From positions 1 through 64,000 of the forward strand of contig CAYQTL010000015.1 in NCBI GenBank assembly GCA_964420405.1: 64,000 bases of DNA, read 5' to 3'. A program made the position numbers and the translations under genes. The notes below the pieces were generated by a model, which did not search any database, was not told the DNA's origin, and saw only the letters and a list, made by a program, of their open reading frames with translations. Origin of the DNA: CAYQTL01 sp964420405 (GTDB lineage Bacteria > Acidobacteriota > Thermoanaerobaculia > Thermoanaerobaculales > Sulfomarinibacteraceae). Below, in pieces: positions 20,021 to 26,950 of this stretch; position 1 is the stretch's first letter; every line of letters starts with the position of its first letter.

Positions 20021-22162
20021 TCACCGCTCCGCGGCGCGCACCACCACCCGGACCTCGGCGGCGTCCCGCCCGAGGTGCGGTACCCGCCGCAGGTCGCGCT
20101 GGGCGACCGCCGCGACGACCCGGTACCGGCCCGGCGGCAGCGGCCGGCCGTCGGCGCCCACCGCCGCCAGCTCGACGGGGAGCACGACCTCATCGCCCGG
20201 GTAGACCATGCGCGGCAGCTCGAGCTGCCGTGAGACGGCCGTCGTCGCGCGGTCGGCGGCGGCGATCCAGCGGAGCACGACCGTCACGGTGTGTCGCGGG
20301 TCCTTCCAGCCCCGCCGGTGGGGCCACGGGGTGGTTCCGCGGTGCGCCACGGCGAGGCGGGCGGCGAGCGGGCGTCCCCGCGACACCGCCGCCCCGTCGC
20401 CGACGCCGCTCCAGCGCAGCTCGGCGGCGAGCGCGCCTTCCGGCAGCATGGACGGGAACTCCGCCGGCAGCAGCCGGCCCGCCGCCCGCAGGCTGTCCGC
20501 CAGGGGGCCGGGACGGACCCACAGGGACTGGATGTAGGGCGGGTGCCCGCGGGGCAGCCACTCGAGGCCGGTGAGCCGCCAGCCGGCCATGCGCGGCGCC
20601 GGCCGACGGCGGGAGGTGATCATCAGCTCGCCGGCGGCCGGCGGGCCGGCCGCCGGCCACACCAGCTCGAGCCGGTGGCGGGGCAGACGGTACGAGTACG
20701 AGTAGAAGTGGAAGTTGGGCCAGTCGCGGGTCTCGTAGAGCAGCGTCCCCCCATCCGGCTGGATGTGCCCGATGGTCCGCGCGAGCTGGACCTCCCGGGC
20801 GCGGTTGGCGCTCATCGGGAGCCAGTAGCCAACCATGGCTGCCCAGGTGGAGACGGCGAAGAGCCCGCCCAGGGCCGCGACGCCGAGCCGCCAGCGCAGC
20901 CCGAATGCCGCCGCCAGGAGGACCGCGACCAGGGCACCCAGCAGGGGCGTCCGCAGCAGCCCGAAACCCCCGAGCTGCTGCCACAGGCAGACCCCCGCCG
21001 CGTTGAAGCCGAACGGCTCGCCGATCCGCGGCGTCCACAGGAGCCGCAGCGGTACGGTCAGCAGGGCGAGCAGGACGAGGGCCCCCAGGGTGGCAGCCGG
21101 CAGGACGCGCCGGCGGCGGGCGTCCGGCGCCGCCAGCGCGACCACCGCCACCAGCAGCGCGGCCACCGCCACGCTCTCGGTGTACCGCCCGTAGACCCAG
21201 TGGGTCATGCGGGGGTCGTGGCGGTGGGCCATGTGGAGCACCGAGATCGCGACCATGCTCGCGGCCGAACCCGCCGCCGTCAGCCAGAACAGGGGGCGGC
21301 CGGCGAGGCCGTCGCCGCGGCGGCCGAGCGACACCGCGGCGAGCAGACCGACCGCGAGCACACCGCCGCTCGACAGCCACAGGTACCACGGCTGGCCGCT
21401 GCCGGTGGCGACCAGCATCGACGGCTGGCGGAGGACCGAGGCCAGCGTCTCGGCCACCTGCGCCCCGGTCGCGTAGGCCCCACCCGGGACCGGCACAAGC
21501 CACTGGACGGAGGCCACCAGAGCCGCCGCGGGCACCAGCAGGAGCGCCGTGGCGCGGCGGCGGGAGACCGCCACGACGATCGCCGCCGCCGTCGCCGCCG
21601 CGAGCCAGCCGATCGTCCGCTCGTGGATCAGGTAGAGGGCCCCCGCCAGCCCGCCCCACGCCGCCCAGGCAGCGGCCGACCCTCCGTGGCAGGCCCGCCA
21701 CGCGAGCACCAGGTACCCGAGGTAGCCGGTGACGAGCGCCGTGAACGCCATCGCGGTGGTCGCATACATGGTGACGGCCGGGTAGACGGCGACGCACGAG
21801 GCGGCGAGCAGGCGGTCCCAGAAGCCCAGGCCGGGACGGAGCCGGCCGGCCAACCACACTCCGAGGGGCACCAGACCCGCGGCGAGCAGCGCGTTGAGCG
21901 TCTGCGCCGCCCGCAGCATGGCCTCCGCGCCGACGTCGCCGAGCAGGGCGGCGGGTGTCAGCAGCAGGGGGTAGCCGACCTTGTACGGTGCGCGGCCGGT
22001 GGCGGTGACGAGCCCCTCGCCGGTCGCCAGGTAGCGGGCGTTGCCCAGGTATCCGAGCTCGTCCACCTGCAGCGGCACGGTGAGGGGCGTCGCCAGCAGC
22101 AGCCGCAGCGCGACGAGCGCGACGTACACCCCGGCCACGGCGAGGGCTCTCCGCCACCGCAT
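20021..22162 (-). CDS. GT-C-fold membrane glycosyltransferase-like protein
   Basis: 713 aa. An N-terminal TM is followed by VDELGYLGNARYLATGEG, the first luminal loop with the acidic residues used for metal or catalysis in GT39/GT83-type enzymes. About 11-13 TM helices extend to about residue 470. The C-terminal 240 residues form a soluble, probably periplasmic domain rich in beta strands that ends in RVVVRAAER. By family, such enzymes transfer sugars from a polyprenyl-phosphate donor to lipids or proteins. The substrate is unknown and no sugar-pathway genes are adjacent. A TAGACT box lies 12 nt before the start. Confidence 0.6.
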   Translation of the reverse strand: MRWRRALAVAGVYVALVALRLLLATPLTVPLQVDELGYLGNARYLATGEGLVTATGRAPYKVGYPLLLTPAALLGDVGAEAMLRAAQTLNALLAAGLVPLGVWLAGRLRPGLGFWDRLLAASCVAVYPAVTMYATTAMAFTALVTGYLGYLVLAWRACHGGSAAAWAAWGGLAGALYLIHERTIGWLAAATAAAIVVAVSRRRATALLLVPAAALVASVQWLVPVPGGAYATGAQVAETLASVLRQPSMLVATGSGQPWYLWLSSGGVLAVGLLAAVSLGRRGDGLAGRPLFWLTAAGSAASMVAISVLHMAHRHDPRMTHWVYGRYTESVAVAALLVAVVALAAPDARRRRVLPAATLGALVLLALLTVPLRLLWTPRIGEPFGFNAAGVCLWQQLGGFGLLRTPLLGALVAVLLAAAFGLRWRLGVAALGGLFAVSTWAAMVGYWLPMSANRAREVQLARTIGHIQPDGGTLLYETRDWPNFHFYSYSYRLPRHRLELVWPAAGPPAAGELMITSRRRPAPRMAGWRLTGLEWLPRGHPPYIQSLWVRPGPLADSLRAAGRLLPAEFPSMLPEGALAAELRWSGVGDGAAVSRGRPLAARLAVAHRGTTPWPHRRGWKDPRHTVTVVLRWIAAADRATTAVSRQLELPRMVYPGDEVVLPVELAAVGADGRPLPPGRYRVVAAVAQRDLRRVPHLGRDAAEVRVVVRAAER

Positions 22163-22236
22163 CGTAGGCTCCAGAGTCTACCCCGCCACGACCGCCGCGA
22201 CCGGGGCGACCTGCGACCCCGCCCGGGTCGCGACCG

Positions 22237-22995
22237 TCAGCGTCCGGCCTTGGGCCGGACCGTGGCGAGCCCGCCGTCGACGCCCAGCACCTGGCCGGTG
22301 ACCCAGCCCTGGGCTGGATCGAGCAGCCACACGATGGCCGAGGCGACCTCCTCGGGGCGGCCGACGCGGCCGAGGGGGTGCATCGCCTCGGATGCCTGGC
22401 GCATCAGGTCGTTGGACAGGATCTTCGCGCTCATGGGGGTGTCGACCAGCCCCGGGGCGACGACGTTGACGCGGACGCCCTTCGGCGCGTAGGTGGCCGC
22501 CGCCGACCGGGCGAGGCCGATGACGCCGGCCTTGGCCGCCGCGATCGCCTCGTGGTTGGCCAGGCCGGTACGGGCGGCGGCGGTGGACAGCAGCACGATC
22601 GACCCGCCGCCGGAGCGGCTCATGGCCTTGGCCCCCGAGCGGACCGCGGCGAACGCGGTCGTCAGGTTGAGGTCGAGGGTCGTGCGCCAGTCGTCGGCCG
22701 AGGTGGCGTGGGCCGCCTTCAGCACGATCGAGCCGACGCAGTTGACCACGCCGTCGAGACGGCCGGCGGTGCCGGCGATCTCCTGCACGAGCGACTCGAC
22801 TGCGTCGAGGTCGGTGGCGTCGACGGTGTGGGCGGTGATCCGCTCGGAGGCGGTGGCGACCGCCTCGAGGGGCTCGGCGCGGCGCGCGGCGATGGCGACG
22901 CGCGCACCCGAGGCGGCCAGGCGGCGCGCGGTGGCGCCGCCGATGCCGCCGCTGCCGCCGAGCACGAGGTAGACGGGGGTCGGGCTGTCGTTCAT
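22237..22995 (-). CDS. Short-chain dehydrogenase/reductase-like protein, atypical active site
   Basis: 252 aa. Nucleotide-binding GGSGGIGGATARRL at residues 12-25, a D61-region VDATD, and an NCVGSIV strand corresponding to the NNAG motif. After the usual Ser (LLSTAAARTG) the segment reads ANHEAIAAAKAG: the Lys is kept but the catalytic Tyr of the YxxxK motif is absent. The end is typical (PEEVASAIVWLL, GQVLGVDGG). It may bind NAD(P) without classical reductase chemistry, or use His in place of Tyr. Start ATG is preceded by GGAGGAG at 2 nt. Confidence 0.8.
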   Translation of the reverse strand: MNDSPTPVYLVLGGSGGIGGATARRLAASGARVAIAARRAEPLEAVATASERITAHTVDATDLDAVESLVQEIAGTAGRLDGVVNCVGSIVLKAAHATSADDWRTTLDLNLTTAFAAVRSGAKAMSRSGGGSIVLLSTAAARTGLANHEAIAAAKAGVIGLARSAAATYAPKGVRVNVVAPGLVDTPMSAKILSNDLMRQASEAMHPLGRVGRPEEVASAIVWLLDPAQGWVTGQVLGVDGGLATVRPKAGR

Positions 22996-23080
22996 GACTC
23001 CTCCGGGCGGGCGGTGGCCTGCCGTGGGGGACAAGGTCCGCGGGGCGACGGACCATTCCATCGGCGCCCGCCGGCCCGCG

Positions 23081-24556
23081 TCAGTCCGCGGGGCGGCCGC
23101 CGGGTCGCAGCGGCCGCCCCGCCGCCAGCGTGTCCGCCACCCGCTCGAACGTCCGGGCGTCGGCGGCCTTCCGCGCGGCCGACCGGCGGCGGAGGCTGGC
23201 CAGCGGCAGGCGCATCCGCGACACCCCGGAGAGGTGGTCCCGATGCCGCTCCAGGAATGCCCAGTACAGCCCCGTGATCGGGCAGGTGGAACGGGGGTCG
23301 AAGGCGCAGCCCGGGCAGGAGTCGCCCATGCGGTCGATGGAGGCCGCACCCGACACGTACGGCTTGGTGGTCATCAGCTCGCCGACGGCGAAGGTCCCCA
23401 TGCCGAGGACGTTGGGCTCCACCACCCAGTCGAACGCGTCGACGTAGGCCACCCAGAACCAGTCCGTCAGCTCGCGCGGGGAGACGTCGAGCAGGGTCGC
23501 CAGGTTCGACAGCACCATCAGCCGCGTGATGTGGTGCGACCAGCCGGTGCGCCACACGCCGCGCACCACCCGGTCGAGGCACTCCAGGCCGCTGTCGCCC
23601 GACCAGTCGGCCGGCGGCAGCGGCCGGTCCGCGTCGAGCAGGGACGGCCGTGCACCACCGTCCGGCCCGCGCGCATCCCGCGCCGAGCCCGGCCAGCTCC
23701 GGCCGGACCAGCGGCACCAGCCGCCGTCGCCGGGCCGCTCCGCGACCGGCGGGTCGCCGCCCGGCAATCGCCCCAGGCCGTCAGTGGCCTCGTGGACGTG
23801 GCGCACGAACTCCCTCCAGCCGAGCACCTGGCGGACGAACCCCTCGCGGCTCGACAGCGACGCGTCGGCCGCCGCCGCGTCGGCCACCACCCGGCCGGGG
23901 AGCAGCCGGCAGAGGTTGAGCAGCGGTGAGATGCGGGTGTGGAACAGTCCCCACGAGCGCGACGACATGGCGTCCTCGTACGGGCCGAACGAGGGGAGAC
24001 AGCGCTCCAGCGCCCACGACCACAGCCGCTCGGCGTCGGCCGCCGTCGCCGGCAGCGCCGCCAGGTCGAGCTCGCCGGGATGGTCCGGGAACCGCGCCTC
24101 GACGAGCTCCCCGACCTCGCAGGTGACCTCGTCCGGCTCGAACGGCGGCGGCTCCGGCGCCGGCGGCTCGCCGTGCCAGGGCTCGCGATTGTCGGCGCCG
24201 TGGCTGTACTTCCCGCCGGCGGGCGCGCCGTCCTCCATCAGGGCTCCCGTGTCGAGCCGGACACGGCGGTAGAAGGCGTCCATCCGCCACGGCGGTCCGT
24301 CCCCCTGGCTGGCCTCGAGCTGCGCGGTCGTCGTCATCCAGCCTGCGTGGGTCGCCACATCCAGCAGGCCGCGTTCCACAAGCGGCGCCAGATCGGCCCG
24401 CAGCTCCCACTCGGCGGGGCGCATGACGCGCAGCGGGCCGTGCTCGCGGGCGAACGGCTCGAGGGCCGCGCGGTATGGGCCGTCGGACACCAGGTGGCCG
24501 ACGGCGACGCCCCGCGCCCCCTGCTCGAGGGCGGACTGGCGCAGATTGGCGAGCAC
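23081..24556 (-). CDS. Iron-sulfur bacterial cryptochrome/photolyase (FeS-BCP), apparently N-terminally short
   Basis: 491 aa. Similar along its length to FeS-type (6-4) photolyases such as Agrobacterium PhrB (compared from memory): RPAEWELR, MDAFYRRVRLDTGALM, FIRQ-like FVRQVLGWREF, GWSHHITRLMVLSNLATL, WFWVAYVDAFDWVVEPNVLGM and the cluster motif CPGCAFDPRSTCPITGLYWAFL, with a fourth Cys in GLECLDRVV. Members repair UV photoproducts with FAD and a [4Fe-4S] cluster. The frame begins at GTG 24556; an in-frame TGA lies at 24572-24574, so the first 50 or so residues (first strand of the antenna domain) expected from PhrB are missing. Divergent from an ECF sigma factor. Confidence 0.8.
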   Translation of the reverse strand: MLANLRQSALEQGARGVAVGHLVSDGPYRAALEPFAREHGPLRVMRPAEWELRADLAPLVERGLLDVATHAGWMTTTAQLEASQGDGPPWRMDAFYRRVRLDTGALMEDGAPAGGKYSHGADNREPWHGEPPAPEPPPFEPDEVTCEVGELVEARFPDHPGELDLAALPATAADAERLWSWALERCLPSFGPYEDAMSSRSWGLFHTRISPLLNLCRLLPGRVVADAAAADASLSSREGFVRQVLGWREFVRHVHEATDGLGRLPGGDPPVAERPGDGGWCRWSGRSWPGSARDARGPDGGARPSLLDADRPLPPADWSGDSGLECLDRVVRGVWRTGWSHHITRLMVLSNLATLLDVSPRELTDWFWVAYVDAFDWVVEPNVLGMGTFAVGELMTTKPYVSGAASIDRMGDSCPGCAFDPRSTCPITGLYWAFLERHRDHLSGVSRMRLPLASLRRRSAARKAADARTFERVADTLAAGRPLRPGGRPAD

Positions 24557-24571
24557 GAGAGCGAGCTTCTG

Positions 24572-24630
24572 TCAAGAAATCGTCGAGCATCGCCTTGAAA
24601 TATCAAGAAAAGTTTCTTAGAAACCTTGAC
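24572..24630. promoter_or_regulatory. AT-rich operator island between photolyase and ECF sigma genes
   Basis: A sharply AT-rich patch in a GC-rich genome. TCAAGAAA occurs at 24573-24580 and again at 24603-24610. CTTGA-AATA-TCAAG forms a palindrome at 24594-24607, and GTTTCT-T-AGAAAC a perfect palindrome at 24612-24624, flanked by another CTTGA at 24625-24629. Alternating TCAAG/CTTGA arms suggest binding sites for a dimeric regulator controlling one or both divergent genes. Confidence 0.5.
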
Positions 24631-24654
24631 AAAATCTCGCAGGTGCTCCATGTT
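24626..24654 (+). promoter_or_regulatory. Sigma70-like promoter of the ECF sigma gene
   Basis: TTGACA at 24626-24631, 17-nt spacer, CATGTT at 24649-24654. Transcription should begin about 24661, leaving a short leader with the GGAAGGGAG ribosome site. Confidence 0.5.
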
Positions 24655-24677
24655 CAGAGCAGGAAGGGAGACGACCC

Positions 24678-25346
24678 ATGAGCCACCACCCTGAGCCCTC
24701 CGAGATCAGCGCCTGGAACTTCGAGTCGGGCCAGCTCCCGTACCGCGACCAGCTCTACAAGACCGCCCTGCGGATGACCCGCTCGGTGGAGGACACCGAG
24801 GACCTGCTCCAGGAGACGTACCTGCGGGCGTTCAAGTACTACCGCCGCTACGAGGAGGGGACCAATCTCAAGGCGTGGCTGTTCCGGATCATGAAGAACA
24901 CCTTCATCAACTCGTACCGCCGGCGCAAGGCGGCGCCGCAGCCGGTCGAGTTCGACGAGGTGCTCGAGTCGATCGAGAACGCCGGCACGGAGGACCCGCA
25001 GGGGCCCGCCGTGAACCCCGAGACGGGCTACCTGACGGGGGAGCTCGACCACGAGGTCCGCGCCGCCCTGCTGGCCCTGCCCCACGACTACAAGATGGCG
25101 GTGCTGATGGTGGACATCCAGGGCTTCACCTACCAGGAGGTGGCCGACATGCTCGGTGTCCCGGTGGGCACCATCATGTCGCGGCTGTACCGGGGCCGGA
25201 AGAAGATGGAGCGCTCGCTGCTGAGCTTCGGCACCCGCTACAACTACCTCGACCGTCCCCCGGAGAAGCTGCGCGACGACAGCATCGACCTGAGCCGGTT
25301 CTTCGCGTCCCCGGCGTCCTCCGAGGGCGGCGGCGCCGTGTCCTGA
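24678..25346 (+). CDS. ECF-family RNA polymerase sigma factor
   Basis: 222 aa. Region 2 is clear (LYKTALRMTRSVEDTEDLLQETYLRAF, residues about 26-53, then NLKAWLFRIMKNTFINSYRRR). Region 4 follows at about 125-180 (LPHDYKMAVLMVDIQGFTYQEVADMLGVPVGTIMSRLYRGRKKM). A C-terminal extension of about 40 residues after region 4 is unusual. No recognisable anti-sigma gene is adjacent. Divergence from a photolyase suggests control by light, UV or singlet oxygen, as for sigma factors that drive photolyase genes elsewhere, but this is inference. ATG with a strong GGAAGGGAG site. Confidence 0.9.
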   Translation: MSHHPEPSEISAWNFESGQLPYRDQLYKTALRMTRSVEDTEDLLQETYLRAFKYYRRYEEGTNLKAWLFRIMKNTFINSYRRRKAAPQPVEFDEVLESIENAGTEDPQGPAVNPETGYLTGELDHEVRAALLALPHDYKMAVLMVDIQGFTYQEVADMLGVPVGTIMSRLYRGRKKMERSLLSFGTRYNYLDRPPEKLRDDSIDLSRFFASPASSEGGGAVS

Positions 25347-25381
25347 CGTCGCGCCCGCTCAGGGGGACGAGGCCGAAGGTC

Positions 25382-25807
25382 ATGATCTGGTCTCTCCACG
25401 TCGCGGCGACGCTCGTGATGGTGGGTGTGATCTGGTTCGTGCAGGTCGTCCACTACCCGTTGCTGGCCGCCGTCGGCCGAGGTGGGTTCGCGGCCTACGA
25501 GGCAGCTCACGTCCGCCTCACCGGACGGGTGGTGATCCCGCCGATGGTCGCCGAGGCCGTCACCGCGGCGGCGCTGCTGGTGTGGCCGCCGGCAGGGCTC
25601 CCGCCGGCGGTGCATATCACCGCGACCGCGCTGCTGGCGCTCGCCTGGATCTCCACCTTCGCCCTGCAGGTGCCCGCACACCGCCGCCTCGCGTCGGGCT
25701 TCGACGCGGTCCTCCACCGCCGCCTGGTCACAACGAACTGGCTGCGGACAGCCGCCTGGTCCGGCCGCGCCGTCCTGCTGCTGCCGGCGGTCGGCACCGC
25801 CGCCTGA
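25382..25807 (+). CDS. Four-helix membrane protein, unknown function
   Basis: 141 aa with four predicted TM helices: LHVAATLVMVGVIWFVQVVHYPLL, the segment around VIPPMVAEAVTAAALLVWP, VHITATALLALAWISTFALQV and a weaker C-terminal one. Conserved-looking features are the IWFVQVVHYPL motif in helix 1 and the PAHRRLASGFD loop with Arg/His. I do not know a named family. It follows the sigma factor by 36 nt in the same direction and probably belongs to its transcript, so it may be part of the same stress response or the sigma factor's membrane partner. Confidence 0.6.
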   Translation: MIWSLHVAATLVMVGVIWFVQVVHYPLLAAVGRGGFAAYEAAHVRLTGRVVIPPMVAEAVTAAALLVWPPAGLPPAVHITATALLALAWISTFALQVPAHRRLASGFDAVLHRRLVTTNWLRTAAWSGRAVLLLPAVGTAA

Positions 25808-25924
25808 TTCCGTTCGTCGCCCCCTGGCTGCCCGGGCAGAGCCCGTCCGATACCGCGCCCGCTCCCGTTGCCGACGAGTTGCCCCACAACCCGGCCGACG
25901 CCGCGTCGCAGCCGTCCCTGCGCC

Positions 25925-26035
25925 TGGATCCTGCCGCTGGCGCTGACCCATTCCCTGCCGCCGAAGCGGGCACGGGCGGTGGCACGGACGGGGACGGGGT
26001 CTCGTCTCGTCGGGATCGGGACCGGAGCCAGGGGC
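25925..26035 (+). repeat. Dispersed intergenic repeat, copy E (degenerate)
   Basis: CCCTGCCGCCGAAGCGGGCA, GGCACGGACGGGGACGGGG and GTCGGGATCGGGACCGG follow each other, the same order of modules as elsewhere. The 262-nt gap 25808-26069 holds no gene I can support. Confidence 0.45.
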
Positions 26036-26057
26036 GTCGGGAGTCGGGAGGCCGCGG

Positions 26058-26063
26058 TACCAT
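26058..26063 (+). promoter_or_regulatory. -10 box TACCAT of the uracil-DNA glycosylase gene (leaderless type)
   Basis: TACCAT ends 6 nt before ATG 26070; no ribosome site is present. Confidence 0.55.
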
Positions 26064-26069
26064 CCCGGC

Positions 26070-26798
26070 ATGAGCCGCGGCAACCGCCTGGTCGAGATCG
26101 CGTGCGAGCTGCGCGAGGAGGTGGCGAGGCTCACCTTCTCGTCGCCGGTGACCCACGTCTACAACCCCCTCGCCTACGCCTTCCAGCCCCACCGGCGCTA
26201 CCTGGAGGCGTTCGGCGCCGCGCCGAAGGAGGTGGTGCTCGTGGGCATGAACCCCGGGCCGTGGGGGATGGTGCAGACCGGCGTCCCGTTCGGGGAGGTG
26301 GCGATGGTCCGGAGCTGGCTCGGCCTCGAAGGTGAGGTCGGCCGCCCGGACGACGAGCATCCCAAGCGTCCCGTCCTGGGCTTCGGGTGCCACCGCAGCG
26401 AGGTGAGTGGGCGGCGGATCTGGGGGTGGGCCCGGGACCGTTTCGGATCCCCGGGACGGTTCTTCGCCCGCTTCTTCGTCGCCAACTACTGCCCGCTCGC
26501 GTTCCTCGAGGCGAGCGGCCGCAACCGCACTCCTGACACGCTCCCCGTCAGCGAGCGGAAACCGCTGCTCGCGGCCTGCGACCGGGCGCTGCGGCGCACC
26601 GTCGAGCACCTCGCCCCGGACCACGTCGTGGGCGTCGGCGCGTTCGCCGAGCAGCGCGCCGCGGCGAGCCTCGACGGGCTCGACGTGGCGATCGGGCGCA
26701 TCCTCCACCCGAGCCCGGCGAGCCCCGCCGCCAACCGCGGCTGGGCCGACCAGGCCACCGCCGAGCTCGAGGCGCTCGGCATCCGCGTCCCGGGCTGA
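26070..26798 (+). CDS. SMUG1-type uracil-DNA glycosylase
   Basis: 242 aa, close to the family length. GMNPGPWGMVQTGVPFGEV (about 50-68) is the SMUG1 active-site motif, almost the same as the vertebrate GMNPGPFGMAQTGVPFG. The second motif HPSPASPAANRGW (about 212-224) matches the DNA-intercalating loop region. The N-terminal VYNPLAYAFQPHRRYLE is also typical. Function by family: removes uracil and oxidised pyrimidines such as 5-hydroxymethyluracil from DNA. SMUG1 is mainly animal, with scattered bacterial members, so its presence here is uncommon. It lies near a photolyase, giving a loose DNA-repair neighbourhood. Confidence 0.88.
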   Translation: MSRGNRLVEIACELREEVARLTFSSPVTHVYNPLAYAFQPHRRYLEAFGAAPKEVVLVGMNPGPWGMVQTGVPFGEVAMVRSWLGLEGEVGRPDDEHPKRPVLGFGCHRSEVSGRRIWGWARDRFGSPGRFFARFFVANYCPLAFLEASGRNRTPDTLPVSERKPLLAACDRALRRTVEHLAPDHVVGVGAFAEQRAAASLDGLDVAIGRILHPSPASPAANRGWADQATAELEALGIRVPG

Positions 26799-26802
26799 CG
26801 GT

Positions 26803-26915
26803 TCCGATCCCGACGAGATCGTCCCGCGTCCGTGCGTCCGTGCCCGACGCAGCGGCAGGGACGGCGTCAAAGCCGGGGACAGCGATCGCCGGCGATGGCG
26901 ACCGGGACCGCGCAC
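26803..26915 (-). repeat. Dispersed intergenic repeat, copy F (inverted orientation)
   Basis: GGTTCCGATCCCGACG is followed by the reverse of the GGACGC core (CCGCGTCCGTGCGTCCGTG, then CGACGCAGCGGCAGGGAC). On the minus strand the order matches copies B and D. Confidence 0.55.
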
Positions 26916-26930
26916 GTCGCTCCGAGGCGG

Positions 26931-26936
26931 TACACT
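26931..26936 (+). promoter_or_regulatory. -10 box TACACT of the GGDEF-EAL gene
   Basis: TACACT lies 14 nt before ATG 26951, leaving about 8 nt of leader with GGAG. An in-frame GTG at 26939 is too close to the box to be used. Confidence 0.45.
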
Positions 26937-26950
26937 CGGTGGAGCGTCCG

